DNA of 16,228 bases from CAYLXP01 sp964387425 (GTDB taxonomy: Bacteria; Verrucomicrobiota; Kiritimatiellia; UBA8416). The stretch lies in assembly GCA_964387425.1 (NCBI GenBank), contig CAYLXP010000127.1, forward strand, positions 1-16,228, given 5' to 3'. This document shows positions 1-7,447 of the stretch, one piece after another. The stretch's first letter is position 1. Every line of letters starts with the position of its first letter. The notes below the pieces were generated by a model. The model was not told where the DNA came from. It saw only the letters and a program-made list of their open reading frames with translations, and did not search any database. A program made the translations under genes and the position numbers.

Positions 1-15
1 GCCCAGTTCGCTACC

Positions 16-739
16 TTACACCACCGGAGGTGCAGTATGAACACGAGTCCTACCAGCCGTAGTAACGCACCATTTGAAAACCTTTGTCGGGGATGTGCTG
101 CGTGATGGCGGCGATGAACTCCTCGGCCGAGAAGATCTCAAAGTTGCGCTTGGTCTTGGCGTGCATCCGCGAACGGTAGATGACGGTGCCGTTCTCCGCG
201 TTGTAGACCATCTTCTGCTCGGAGAAGGGATTGCGGATGATGTACTGGGCGACACGTTCAAGCCCGGCGGCATCGTTGCGTCGCAGTGGCTTGCCGTTGT
301 GCACACTTCCTCCAGAGGCGGATCTTCGAGAAGCCGCTGTGTTTCCAGCCCAGGAGCTTGCGGGCCATCTCAGGCGCGAGCAACTCCTCCTCGACGAGCA
401 TCTGGATGACCCGCACGCGGAAGAGCTGCTCCAGGGGTGTCGTGCTCACCCTGGGCGCGACGTAGAACATGCCGTTGTCCGTGAAGAGCCCGTCGGCCAC
501 CAGGGCGTGGATATGGCAATTGTAGCCCATGTACTCGCCGAAGGTGTGGATGGTCATGACCATACCGAGCTGGCCGGCGGGCCGGTTGAGGCTGCGGCGC
601 AGGAATTCGAGCAGGCACTCGTTGGCGATCCGGCAGAGCTTCTTCAGGAGCTGGCGGTTGTTGCGGAAGTAGATCCGCAGCATGATCGGCAGGCTGAAGA
701 CGTACTGACGGTGCGGCACCGGGAAAGCAATCGTGCCGG
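16..739 (-). pseudogene. Decayed IS91-family transposase, N-terminus missing
   Basis: Reading on the minus strand from about 739, the conceptual protein has the core of an IS91/IS801-type transposase: VPHRQYVFSLP, then MVMTIHTFGEYMGYNCHIHAL (the His-containing catalytic-domain region), then LLGWKHSGFS. After the codon for that last Ser (327-329) the frame breaks. The family sequence resumes in another frame at 302-304 as VHNGKPLRRNDAAGLERVAQ and runs to QMVRYYGW, where a TAG stands at 50-52. A third frame then gives a few plausible residues (RTRV). The usual N-terminal zinc-finger region is absent, because TPR-coding sequence on the other strand starts at about 741. Two frame breaks and loss of both termini mean it cannot make an active enzyme. 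I see no terminal sequences of the element. The family call rests on recalled motifs. Confidence 0.85.
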
Positions 740-740
740 T

Positions 741-1142
741 GACGGCCCCGAGGAGAAGCTCCTGGGTCTGCTCAACGAGGCCGTGCGCTTCTACCACCAG
801 TCCTTGGACATGCGCCCGAAGGACGACGCCGGGCGGGCCGTGGCCGAGAACCAACTCGGCAACATCTACGGCGACGCCGGCGACCTCAACCGCGCCCTGC
901 CCCACTACCGCGAGTCCATCCGCCTGGAGGAAGCGCGGGGCAACCTGTTCGGCGCGGCGCTGACCCGCTTCAACGTCGCCGTCCACTTGGCCCGGGCCGG
1001 TCGTTTCACCGACGCCCGGGAGTACGCCCGTGCCGCGTTGCGCAACTTCGAGACTTTCGGCCCCCGCGCCGCCGCCGAGATCGAGGAGACCCGCCAACTA
1101 CTCGCGCAGATCGAAAGCGACCTCGAACGCCAACTACCATAA
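741..1142 (+). pseudogene. 5'-truncated tetratricopeptide-repeat (TPR) gene, C-terminal fragment
   Basis: About 130 codons encode amphipathic helix pairs typical of TPRs: EAVRFYHQSLDMRPKDD, then QLGNIYGDAGDLNRALPHY with the YGDAGDLNRAL core, then RFNVAVHLARAGRFTDAREYA. It ends EIEETRQLLAQIESDLERQLP before TAA at 1140-1142. The frame stays open to 231, but everything left of about 740 is antisense to the transposase remnant, so the gene's own 5' part is lost. In my experience this style of C-terminus is found on large TPR proteins attached to STAND NTPase or CHAT-protease modules, but no such domain is visible here. An internal ATG at 810 could start a short product; expression is doubtful. 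The next gene begins 22 bp downstream and was probably co-transcribed with the intact ancestor. Confidence 0.7.
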
Positions 1143-1164
1143 CCATCAACGGAGACCTTCCCCT

Positions 1165-2103
1165 ATGCCTATTCCCCATCCCTTCAACGAGGCCCCTGTC
1201 ATCGGCACGCTCTCCCCAGACGAAGCCGCGGCCAAGCTGCGTGAGATGGGCGATGCGGAAACCGCAGACGCTTTGGCGCAACAGCAAGGCGAGGGTGCCC
1301 CACCGGTGTTCCGTACGTTCGGTCCCATCGACCGCCTCTTCCAGCCCAAAGCCTGGCAGCACACCGCCCACGCCATTGGCTTCCTTCCGGCTTCCTCGCC
1401 CGGCCCCGAGCGCCGGGACATCGTCCACGCCGGCAACATTGCAGCAGACCCGACCCTCAAGAACGGGCGCATCCGGGTGACCCTGAACCGGCTTCGCGTG
1501 GCGGACTACCCGGGCAGCGGCATGCACCGGGTGCTGTTCGACTTCTACGCCCAGAACCAGGTTCCCGGCACGACCGAAGAGCTGCATTTCCAGTCTACCG
1601 TACGGGCGTACGAGGGTGAGCATGCCGCCGTGGTCGGATACCCGATCTTCATCGGCTTGAACGTGGGGACGGCGGGCGTGTCGTTCCGCTGTTACACGGT
1701 CAACGTCAAGAACGACGCGGACGAGGCGTTCCTCGAGTTCCTGGAGTCGGGCGTAGCCAAGGCTGGCTTGAAGCTGGCGACGGTGGCCCAGCCCTCGCTG
1801 GCGCCCTTCGTGCAGGTCGCCAAGGGACTCACCACCACCATCGCCAAGCGCAATCGCAACGTACCCGTGCAGGATTTCTACCTGGGGCTTGACTTTGCCG
1901 GTACCACCATGGGGGCGCGGTTGGCGGAGGGCGACTACATCGCCGTCCAGATTCCCGCGACCCTCGAAGCGGTCTGGAGCTGGCAGGACTGGGTCTACAA
2001 CCCCGACAGCGGCCACATCGTCCACCGCGACGACCCCGCCCAACTCATCCCCTACAACTACCTCGTCTTCGGCGTCAACCGCTACGAGGAAGCGAACGAA
2101 TGA
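1165..2103 (+). CDS. Conserved-looking hypothetical protein, 312 aa
   Basis: The ATG at 1165 is preceded by GGAGA at 1151-1155, and the gene ends with TGA at 2101-2103. I do not recognise the family. No signal peptide or membrane segment is visible, so it is probably cytoplasmic. Residues 1-45 look helical (LSPDEAAAKLREMGDAETADAL). The rest alternates short hydrophobic strands and loops, suggesting a beta-rich fold: RIRVTLNRLRVADYPG, HRVLFDFYAQNQ, YPIFIGLNVGTAGVSF, FYLGLDFAGTTM, GDYIAVQIPA. Between them lies a helical stretch (DEAFLEFLESGVAKAGLK). The C-terminus is aromatic-rich (WSWQDWVYNPDSG, YNYLVFGVNRYEE). The strand pattern could suit one or two C2-like sandwiches, but that is a guess. 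It follows the TPR fragment at 22 bp, so it may be the surviving partner of a TPR-containing conflict or signalling system. Base composition is visibly GC-rich compared with the toxin pair downstream. Confidence 0.85.
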   Translation: MPIPHPFNEAPVIGTLSPDEAAAKLREMGDAETADALAQQQGEGAPPVFRTFGPIDRLFQPKAWQHTAHAIGFLPASSPGPERRDIVHAGNIAADPTLKNGRIRVTLNRLRVADYPGSGMHRVLFDFYAQNQVPGTTEELHFQSTVRAYEGEHAAVVGYPIFIGLNVGTAGVSFRCYTVNVKNDADEAFLEFLESGVAKAGLKLATVAQPSLAPFVQVAKGLTTTIAKRNRNVPVQDFYLGLDFAGTTMGARLAEGDYIAVQIPATLEAVWSWQDWVYNPDSGHIVHRDDPAQLIPYNYLVFGVNRYEEANE

Positions 2104-2477
2104 ACACGGTAGAGAGGGACAATCCAAGGGGTTGCGAAAGGACACACCTTCTGTACACCGGACCGTGGTAGAATTCTCCTGTTCTCAACGCCGCCAAGGA
2201 AGATGTCGTGGCCGGCAGCCCTATCTGCACTCAGAATGCGTCCCCTCACCTCCTGAAGGTGAGAGCCGCTGCCCCCGACTTCACCGTTGAATCTGAATAT
2301 CTCATTGAACGAATCCTGTTGTCCGTAATATGGTGATGAGATTAGGCAACGACACGCAAGGCGGTGAGGCTTTGGTCACCACCGACGAGAGCGATGTCGA
2401 CGTGACCCTGAGTCTGAAGCTACGCGAAACCGAGCACGAGTTCTTGAAGCCATGTTCAATGTGGAGGATGTGTAACC
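2104..2477. other. Intergenic stretch, 374 bp, no convincing gene
   Basis: Two short open stretches exist. One is an ATG-less frame of 54 codons at 2172-2336. The other is an ATG frame at 2330-2485 that overlaps the next gene's start and has no visible ribosome-binding site. Neither resembles a known protein. A small stem-loop (CTCACCT / AGGTGAG, 2245-2263) has no T-run. The palindromic repeat families of the right part are not seen here. The stretch presumably carries the promoter and operator of the toxin pair. Confidence 0.6.
2305..2331 (+). promoter_or_regulatory. Possible sigma70-type promoter for the toxin pair
   Basis: TTGAAC (2305-2310) and TAATAT (2326-2331) are separated by 15 bp, two shorter than ideal. 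It is the best -35/-10 pair I noticed in the gap before the DNA-binding gene, leaving a leader of about 140 nt. Core promoter rules in this lineage are not known to me, so it is a weak call. Confidence 0.2.
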
Positions 2478-3503
2478 ATGGATAAGAGAGACCTAACCGT
2501 ATCAGCCGTCGACCGGCAGAACATCCTCAATAACCCCTATGCCGTCGCCGAGATCGAGAAAGCTGCCGGCATCACGGGAATCGTTTTCGAGGGCAAGTCA
2601 GTGCTACCCAAGGATCTGGTGGCAGAGTTCTTCGGAGTTACCCCTCGGACGATCGACACCTATATCGAGAGATTCGGCGGGGAATTGCGACAGAACGGGT
2701 ATGAAGTGGTTCGCGGCAACCGCCTGAAGGAGTTGAAGTTGCTCATATCTGAGAATGATGTCGACGAAGCAAGCTTCGTTAACATCAAGGCCCCCCAGCT
2801 AGGCCTCTTCGATATGCGGGCTTTTCTCAATCTTGCGATGCTCCTTATGGAAAGCGACAGAGCCCGGATCCTGCGGCAGGCAATGCTCGACATTATGTTG
2901 GACACCATCAATGTCCGTACCGGTGGCGGCACCAAGTACGTCAACCAGCGAGAAGAGGACTTCCTAGTCGCCTACTTCGAGGAAGAGAACTACCGCAAGG
3001 AGTTCACGGATGCCCTCAGAGACTGCGTCGATATGGGTAACTTCAAGTATGCTATGTATACGAACAAGATATACGTCGCGATATTTAGGGAGAATGCACA
3101 GGAATACCGCAAGGTCCTTCGCCTGCATGCAAGGGACAAGGTGCGCGATACACTCTATTCAGAGGTGCTGGATCTGATCTCATCTTACGAATACGGATTG
3201 GGGCAGGAGATCAGGAAGGTGTCCGTGGCCAAGTGCAGGAAGCTAACAGCCCTGGAAGTGGATAGAATCTTCGACGGGATATCAGGGGCAGCTCTTCTTA
3301 AGCCACTCATTGAGAAGGCTCGCAACAAGATGGCTAGTCGGGACTTGGCGTTTCGGGATGCCCTCCATGACCAACTCAAGGACTATGTCACACCTGTCGA
3401 GCGGGCCGATTTTGAGCGGTTCCTTGGAGAGAAGAGCAAGGAGCTCTCCGAGCGTCTGGAAGAAGCCAAGGACGTGATGAGAAGACTGAAGGAGCGTGAG
3501 TAG
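2478..3503 (+). CDS. RhuM-like DNA-binding protein, putative partner/antitoxin of Doc toxin
   Basis: This is a 341-residue protein. The ATG at 2478 has GGAGG at 2463-2467, 10 nt upstream. Residues about 35-85 form a winged-helix or HTH-like region (VLPKDLVAEFFGVTPRTIDTY, then RFGGELRQNGYEVVRG). The middle contains ALRDCVDMGNFKYAMYT and YSEVLDLISSYEYG. The C-terminus is strongly charged and probably coiled coil (FLGEKSKELSERLEEAKDV, then MRRLKERE). The overall pattern matches, from memory, bacterial DNA-binding proteins encoded directly before death-on-curing toxins and related to the RhuM group. It ends with TAG immediately before the toxin's ATG, so translation is likely coupled. By position it is inferred to repress the pair and/or neutralise the toxin. 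It is far larger than the Phd antitoxin of phage P1, and I found no clear Fic-inhibitory S/T-xxx-E-G/N motif. It appears less GC-rich than its neighbours, consistent with transfer. Confidence 0.75.
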   Translation: MDKRDLTVSAVDRQNILNNPYAVAEIEKAAGITGIVFEGKSVLPKDLVAEFFGVTPRTIDTYIERFGGELRQNGYEVVRGNRLKELKLLISENDVDEASFVNIKAPQLGLFDMRAFLNLAMLLMESDRARILRQAMLDIMLDTINVRTGGGTKYVNQREEDFLVAYFEEENYRKEFTDALRDCVDMGNFKYAMYTNKIYVAIFRENAQEYRKVLRLHARDKVRDTLYSEVLDLISSYEYGLGQEIRKVSVAKCRKLTALEVDRIFDGISGAALLKPLIEKARNKMASRDLAFRDALHDQLKDYVTPVERADFERFLGEKSKELSERLEEAKDVMRRLKERE

Positions 3504-3956
3504 ATGCCGCTAGTCTACATATCGCTTGATCAGGCTGTCGAGATTCACGGTAAGACGGTAGAGATCAGTGGTGGTGGTGCTACTGGCGCGCTCAACTTGG
3601 GCCAATTGGAGAGTGTTCTGGAGCACATCCAAAACGATCTCTATTACCCAACGTTCGAGGAAAAGCTTACACATCTCTTTTTTGGTGCCAGCAAGTTCCA
3701 CTGTTTCGAGGATGGCAACAAGCGCATCGCCCTCTCGTTGGGCGCACAGTTCCTGCTCTTGAACGGCTACGTGTTCGCCGCAACCCGGTTCATGCGTGAG
3801 ATGGAGAACGTGAGCTATCATGTGGCGGCAGGTCTCATTGGCAAGGAACTGTTGCATATCATCATCGATGAGGTCATCAATGAGGATGAGCTGTCGGAAG
3901 CAACCAAGCTTGCCATTCTGGAAGCCATCACTCCCGCGGACGAGGGTGGGGAGTAG
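3504..3956 (+). CDS. doc: Death-on-curing (Doc) family toxin, Fic fold
   Basis: This is a 150-residue protein. The signature is HCFEDGNKRIAL: H66, F68, D70, G71, N72, K73, R74. Lys in place of the second Gly of AMPylating Fic enzymes (HPFxDGNGR) is the mark of Doc proteins. P1 Doc phosphorylates EF-Tu and stops translation; that activity is inferred here by family. The N-terminal YISLDQAVEIHGKTV also resembles Doc starts. P1 Doc has 126 residues; the extra length here lies mostly in the C-terminal helices (VSYHVAAGLIGKELLHIIID and beyond). The ATG directly follows the upstream TAG with no spacing. GGAG at 3492-3495, inside the upstream gene, is well placed as ribosome-binding site. No Phd-like small antitoxin gene is visible on either side. 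All signature residues are present, so the toxin is probably functional. Confidence 0.9.
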   Translation: MPLVYISLDQAVEIHGKTVEISGGGATGALNLGQLESVLEHIQNDLYYPTFEEKLTHLFFGASKFHCFEDGNKRIALSLGAQFLLLNGYVFAATRFMREMENVSYHVAAGLIGKELLHIIIDEVINEDELSEATKLAILEAITPADEGGE

Positions 3957-4190
3957 CCATGGCAAGAAGGAGAGTCTTCATTGCCTGCTGGTCCTTAACC
4001 GGTGCTTGCTGAGTTTGCTCTTGGGCGGCGCTCTTGCTCAGCAACCGTAAACGAGTCTTGTGGTTCCGTCAGCGAACGGTTCACTCGCGGGCTATTACGG
4101 AGTAGACCGCTCGCCGGGGCGGCATACGTACATGAAAACCCCTCTAATCCGTACTCTGTCAATCAACTCGTGGAGGGAATCACCAGCCCG

Positions 4191-5630
4191 TTAGCGAACG
4201 ATAAGGATAGAACCCAGAAGTGGCGGTTCACGCGTCGTCGCCACGATTTGGATTCCGTTCACGGGGGCGCGCAGTGAGTTGCCCCCGGACGGCCAGGCCT
4301 CCAGTGTGAAGTGTCTGCCCGTGAAACCCGATAGCCGCACGTAGTTGCCCTCGTCGTTGTTGGGCCCGTAAACGAAATCCTGATTGCTCGTGCCGCCGGG
4401 CCAGGGATGTTGAAACTGATAGTTGACCTTGGCTTTGTGGAAGTCGCAGCTTTCGCTATCCTCTCCGTCATCGCTGCGACTAACTCCGTCCGAGTCGGTG
4501 ACCTCGAAAGCAGCCTTCCGCCAAGTGGTCCCGTTATTGCCGTCAAAGTAGACGTAAAGATCGTATTCCAACCAGGCCGCAGGAACGTTGCTGACCGTGA
4601 CAAACGTGTTGGTGCCATCGTTATCGAAGTTATCGATGTACCCCTTCATCATGCGGTTGTTGCCGGGTGCATCCGTAACGGCTGTAGAATAGGTTCCGTC
4701 GCCTGCAATCCAGTGCACCTCGGCACCGCTGTTCTTGCCATCATGCTTGGAGAGCCCCGTCAGCGTGCCGCTGGCGCCCTGGGCCGTGTTCCAGTAGCTT
4801 TGGGCCACATTCGGATGGCCGGCCACTTCGCTCGTCCCCATGACGGCGGGCGTACCGGAACCTCCCCCACCCCGGAAGTTGATTCCCATGCGGCCCTCGT
4901 AGAGCGTCACGCTGTTGCCGGCACGCAGCTCGCGGATTTGCTTCTCGGAAAGGGCCTGGTTGAAGACCCATAGTTCATCAAGGGACCCATTGAACGTATC
5001 CGTGGAGTCCTGCTTCCAACCGATGTGGTAGTTGCGATTGGTGTTCTCCATGTCCAAGTTCGCGCCAGACTGCGTGGACACGACACTCGCGACAGGGGCG
5101 CCATTGAGATAGAGCGTGGCGGTCTTTGACGGGCGGTCCCAGGTGATCGCCACATGTTGCCACTGGCCGGTCTGCACCGTTCCGCCGGACACGCTATACG
5201 TATTGGCACCTGACGCGTAGCGGTGATTCATAACGACCTGGGTGGTTAAGAAGAACCTAAAGCCCCAGACACGAATCCAGTCAGACAGGATGGTATTGAT
5301 ACCCGTGTCACTCGGATTAACCCACGCCGCTATTGTGAAGCTGTTGCGATGTACGCCATCCAGGTAGGGAATCGTCAGGTAGCTGCCCTCAACGCCATCC
5401 AGGCTGACCCCGGTGTTGAATACGCCGGCTGCACTGAGATCGACGCCGCCGGAAGCCGTCGCCGTCCGGGCCACGCCGTTGAGGTTCACCAAACCGCTCG
5501 ACTCGGCAACCTCTGTGCCGCTCGTCTCATCAAAGGACCAATGCGCCACCAGCCCGGCATCCGCGACCGTGCCGCACCAGCCGACGAGTCCAGCCGCCAG
5601 AATCCTTAGTAGTAGTGCTTTGCGATACAT
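4191..5630 (-). CDS. Secreted LamG-domain (concanavalin A-like) protein
   Basis: This is a 479-residue protein. The ATG at 5630 was chosen over the longer open frame because GGGAG lies 9 nt upstream (5640-5644) and a signal peptide begins there (MYRKALLLRILAAGLVGWCG, likely cut after TVADA25). Residues about 26-236 form a LamG/concanavalin-like beta sandwich: GLVAHWSFDETSG at its start, FTIAAWVNP, WQHVAITWD, ATLYLNGAPV, then GSLDELWVFNQALSEKQIREL at its end. A second beta-rich domain runs from MGINFRGGGG (about 248) to PVNGIQIV (about 470), of a type I associate with extracellular PVC proteins. No catalytic residues are recognisable. It probably binds carbohydrate or protein outside the cytoplasm. 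No PEP-CTERM or LPXTG-like anchor is visible at the C-terminus (REPPLLGSILIVR). A hairpin repeat sits just upstream of its ribosome-binding site. Confidence 0.88.
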   Translation of the reverse strand: MYRKALLLRILAAGLVGWCGTVADAGLVAHWSFDETSGTEVAESSGLVNLNGVARTATASGGVDLSAAGVFNTGVSLDGVEGSYLTIPYLDGVHRNSFTIAAWVNPSDTGINTILSDWIRVWGFRFFLTTQVVMNHRYASGANTYSVSGGTVQTGQWQHVAITWDRPSKTATLYLNGAPVASVVSTQSGANLDMENTNRNYHIGWKQDSTDTFNGSLDELWVFNQALSEKQIRELRAGNSVTLYEGRMGINFRGGGGSGTPAVMGTSEVAGHPNVAQSYWNTAQGASGTLTGLSKHDGKNSGAEVHWIAGDGTYSTAVTDAPGNNRMMKGYIDNFDNDGTNTFVTVSNVPAAWLEYDLYVYFDGNNGTTWRKAAFEVTDSDGVSRSDDGEDSESCDFHKAKVNYQFQHPWPGGTSNQDFVYGPNNDEGNYVRLSGFTGRHFTLEAWPSGGNSLRAPVNGIQIVATTREPPLLGSILIVR

Positions 5631-5646
5631 CGTGTTGGTCTCCCAA

Positions 5647-5675
5647 GTAGCGCGGCCTTCTCCGAAGGCCAGCGC
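5647..5675 (+). repeat. GTAG-hairpin repeat unit A1
   Basis: GTAG (5647-5650) opens the unit. The arms are GGCCTTC (5654-5660) and GAAGGCC (5664-5670) around a TCC triloop. The stem continues with GCGC (5650-5653) pairing GCGC (5672-5675), leaving a single bulged A at 5671. It lies 3 nt upstream of the LamG gene's ribosome-binding site in the mRNA. Its partner A2 faces it at 5743-5771. Confidence 0.85.
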
Positions 5676-5742
5676 CGATTCACTCAAACCGTTTTGTGAT
5701 CGGCATCCGTACCCGAACAAGACGTGCCGCATTATGCAGTCT

Positions 5743-5771
5743 GCCCTCGGCTTCGGAGAAGCCGGGGCTAC
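5743..5771 (-). repeat. GTAG-hairpin repeat unit A2, inverted relative to A1
   Basis: On the minus strand the unit starts with GTAG (plus 5768-5771). The arms are CGGCTTC and GAAGCCG (plus 5748-5764) around TCC, with an outer GCCC/GGGC extension and one bulged A (plus T at 5747) in the same relative place as in A1. It lies downstream of the sulfatase stop codon. Confidence 0.85.
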
Positions 5772-5827
5772 TTGCCCCCGTCACGTAAGGTCCATGCATG
5801 TATGACCGAGTCTACATGTGGGATGTG

Positions 5828-7315
5828 CTACCGCGTCTTCCGGCGTGAACTCCTCTTCGTTTTGGGTTCCTTCCCCACGGACTTTTTGTAGTCCGGGTTC
5901 GGCACCGGTAACTCGGCGCCAATCTCTTTCTGCCATCTCTTGAGTAGTTTGCGCAGCTCTTCCTTCTTCTCGGGATGCTGTGAGGACAGCTCCTCGCGTT
6001 CGGCGATGTCGCTCTTCAGGTTGTAGAGCTCGGCGATACCCTCCTCGTAGAACTCGACCAGCTTCCAGTCGCCCTGGCGAACCGCGGCACCGGGCGCCCA
6101 CGTGGAGCCGTGGTAGTGCGGGTAGTGCCAGTAGATGGCATCCCGTCCGAGCTTCTCATCGCCTTTGAGCACCGGCACGAGGCTGACGCCGTCAGCATGC
6201 TGTTTGGGGTTCAGGGGCAACCCGGCCAGCTCTAACATGGTGGGATAGTAATCCGTGCTCGTAATAGGAACGCCACAGGTCGCTCCGGGCTTTGTGATGC
6301 CCGGCGCACGGATGATACCGGCCACGCGAATGCCGCCTTCATAGCACCATCCCTTGCTGGCTCGCAGCGGGGTATTAGACGTCGGGTGTGACTTGTTTGC
6401 CTTCGTCGCGAGCCCACCGTTGTCGGCGGTGAAGATCACGACGGTGTTCTTGCTCAGCCCCAGCTCGTCGAGCTTCTTGAGGAGTCGTCCGACGTTCTCA
6501 TCCATCGCGTGAACCATGGAGGCATAGCCGGTATTGTCCTGCCGCATCTTCGTGAAGCCATTGCGCTCTGCCATGTAGGGGCTCTCGCTGTCGCCGTACA
6601 TCTTCTCCGCCTTGTCGACGAACTTCTGGTGGTGTCGCTTGCAGGGCTGAATCGGGGTATGGACAGTATAGAAAGAGAGATAGAGCAGGAACGGATCGTT
6701 CTTGCTGTCCTCAAGAAATGCCATGGACTCGTTGACCAACCGGTCAGTAAGGTACTCACCCTCGGGCCCCTGCTCCAACCTGGGGTTGACGTACGGCGCG
6801 TAGTATCCGCCGCGCGGACTGCCAACATCCCAGCCGCCTTTGTTGATGTCGAAACCCTGGTCTTCCGGGTAGAAGCCCTCCTTGCCCAGGTGCCACTTGC
6901 CGGCGAAGAACGTCTTATAGCCGGCCTGCTTGAGACGCTCGGCAATCGTCACCTCTTCCAATGGGAGTTCATGGATATCCTCCGGCGCAAGCAGCTTCTT
7001 GTTCTTACCTCTGCCGCTCCCGGGAATCCAGTCGGTGATGCCGACCCGCGCAGGATACTTACCCGTCAGGATGGAGGCGCGTGTGGGAGAACAAACCGGG
7101 CAGGTGGCATAGGCATCCGTAAAACGCATCGCTGACTCGGCGAAGCTGTCGAGATTCGGCGTTTCGTAGAACGTGCTTCCGTAGCACCCCAGATCGCGTC
7201 CCCCAAGGTCGTCCACCAGGATAAACACGAAGTTCGGCTTGGCCGCGTCGGCGGTTGCCAGCAAACCCACGGCAACCAAGAGACCCCACAACAGAAGACT
7301 ACACGTTCGTCTCAT
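5828..7315 (-). CDS. Secreted Cys-type sulfatase
   Basis: This is a 495-residue protein. The ATG at 7315 has GGAGG 7 nt upstream and starts a signal peptide (MRRTCSLLLWGLLVAVGLLA, cut near TADA24). The sulfatase signature is complete. C75 in CSPTRASILTG is the residue oxidised to formylglycine by a separate maturing enzyme. D35 and D36 in FILVDDLGG and D298-N299 in FTADNGG are the expected metal ligands. GYKTFFAGKWHLG (K140, H142) is the second signature, and H219 lies in TVHTP. The family hydrolyses sulfate esters, usually on polysaccharides in PVC bacteria, in periplasm or outside. The substrate cannot be told from sequence. Length is normal for the family. The tail KTKRSSRRKTR is unusually basic. 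It lies between the ThuA-like and LamG genes on the same strand, 132 bp after the former. The formylglycine-generating enzyme is not in the window. Confidence 0.95.
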   Translation of the reverse strand: MRRTCSLLLWGLLVAVGLLATADAAKPNFVFILVDDLGGRDLGCYGSTFYETPNLDSFAESAMRFTDAYATCPVCSPTRASILTGKYPARVGITDWIPGSGRGKNKKLLAPEDIHELPLEEVTIAERLKQAGYKTFFAGKWHLGKEGFYPEDQGFDINKGGWDVGSPRGGYYAPYVNPRLEQGPEGEYLTDRLVNESMAFLEDSKNDPFLLYLSFYTVHTPIQPCKRHHQKFVDKAEKMYGDSESPYMAERNGFTKMRQDNTGYASMVHAMDENVGRLLKKLDELGLSKNTVVIFTADNGGLATKANKSHPTSNTPLRASKGWCYEGGIRVAGIIRAPGITKPGATCGVPITSTDYYPTMLELAGLPLNPKQHADGVSLVPVLKGDEKLGRDAIYWHYPHYHGSTWAPGAAVRQGDWKLVEFYEEGIAELYNLKSDIAEREELSSQHPEKKEELRKLLKRWQKEIGAELPVPNPDYKKSVGKEPKTKRSSRRKTR

Positions 7316-7343
7316 TCCGCCCCCTCCTTTTGGTTTCCTATAG

Positions 7344-7371
7344 ATACTACGGAATGGGGGCAAAATGCCAA
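7344..7371 (-). promoter_or_regulatory. Possible promoter upstream of the sulfatase
   Basis: On the minus strand, TTGGCA (plus 7366-7371) and TAGTAT (plus 7344-7349) are 16 bp apart, about 30 nt before the sulfatase ATG. The match is reasonable for a sigma70-like promoter, but the recognition rules of this organism are unknown. It would allow the sulfatase to be expressed apart from the genes upstream. Confidence 0.3.
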
Positions 7372-7425
7372 TAGGGGATTTGCATTGGACGCCTGCAAAA
7401 GGGTACGTGCCGAATTCTCTTCAGT

Positions 7426-7442
7426 TCCGGGATTCACCCGGA
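7426..7442 (-). terminator. Weak stem-loop just after the ThuA-like gene
   Basis: TCCGGG and CCCGGA form a 6-bp stem with a 5-nt loop, 5 nt beyond the stop codon at 7448-7450. No T-run follows on the minus strand, so it may only stabilise the 3' end or be chance. Confidence 0.2.
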
Positions 7443-7447
7443 TTGTG

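Noticed and set aside
231..740. Plus-strand open frame continuous with the TPR fragment
   Set aside because: It is antisense to a clearly recognisable transposase remnant and shows no TPR pattern before about 741.
1006..2145. Long minus-strand open frame of 379 codons
   Set aside because: It is a shadow of the TPR fragment and the 1165-2103 gene; its Val/Gly/Arg-rich translation has no domain pattern, while the plus strand has a ribosome-binding site and a protein-like sequence.
2245..2263. Stem-loop CTCACCT / AGGTGAG in the 2104-2477 gap
   Set aside because: A 7-bp stem without a T-run or GTAG lead; may be chance and does not belong to the hairpin family.
2330..2485. Small ORF of 51 codons before the DNA-binding gene
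   Set aside because: It has no ribosome-binding site or known similarity and overlaps the well-supported start at 2478; it is not a Phd-like antitoxin by appearance.
3510..3965. Minus-strand open frame opposite the Doc toxin
   Set aside because: The plus strand carries the full HxFxDGNKR motif and coupled translation; the antisense frame has no recognisable feature.
3959..4012. 17-residue ORF after the toxin (MARRRVFIACWSLTGAC)
   Set aside because: Too short and without supporting features; probably chance or a trace of a lost gene start.
4006..4044. Stem-loop TTGCTGAG / CTCAGCAA between the convergent toxin and LamG genes
   Set aside because: The loop is 23 nt and no T-run follows on either strand, so I do not call it a terminator.
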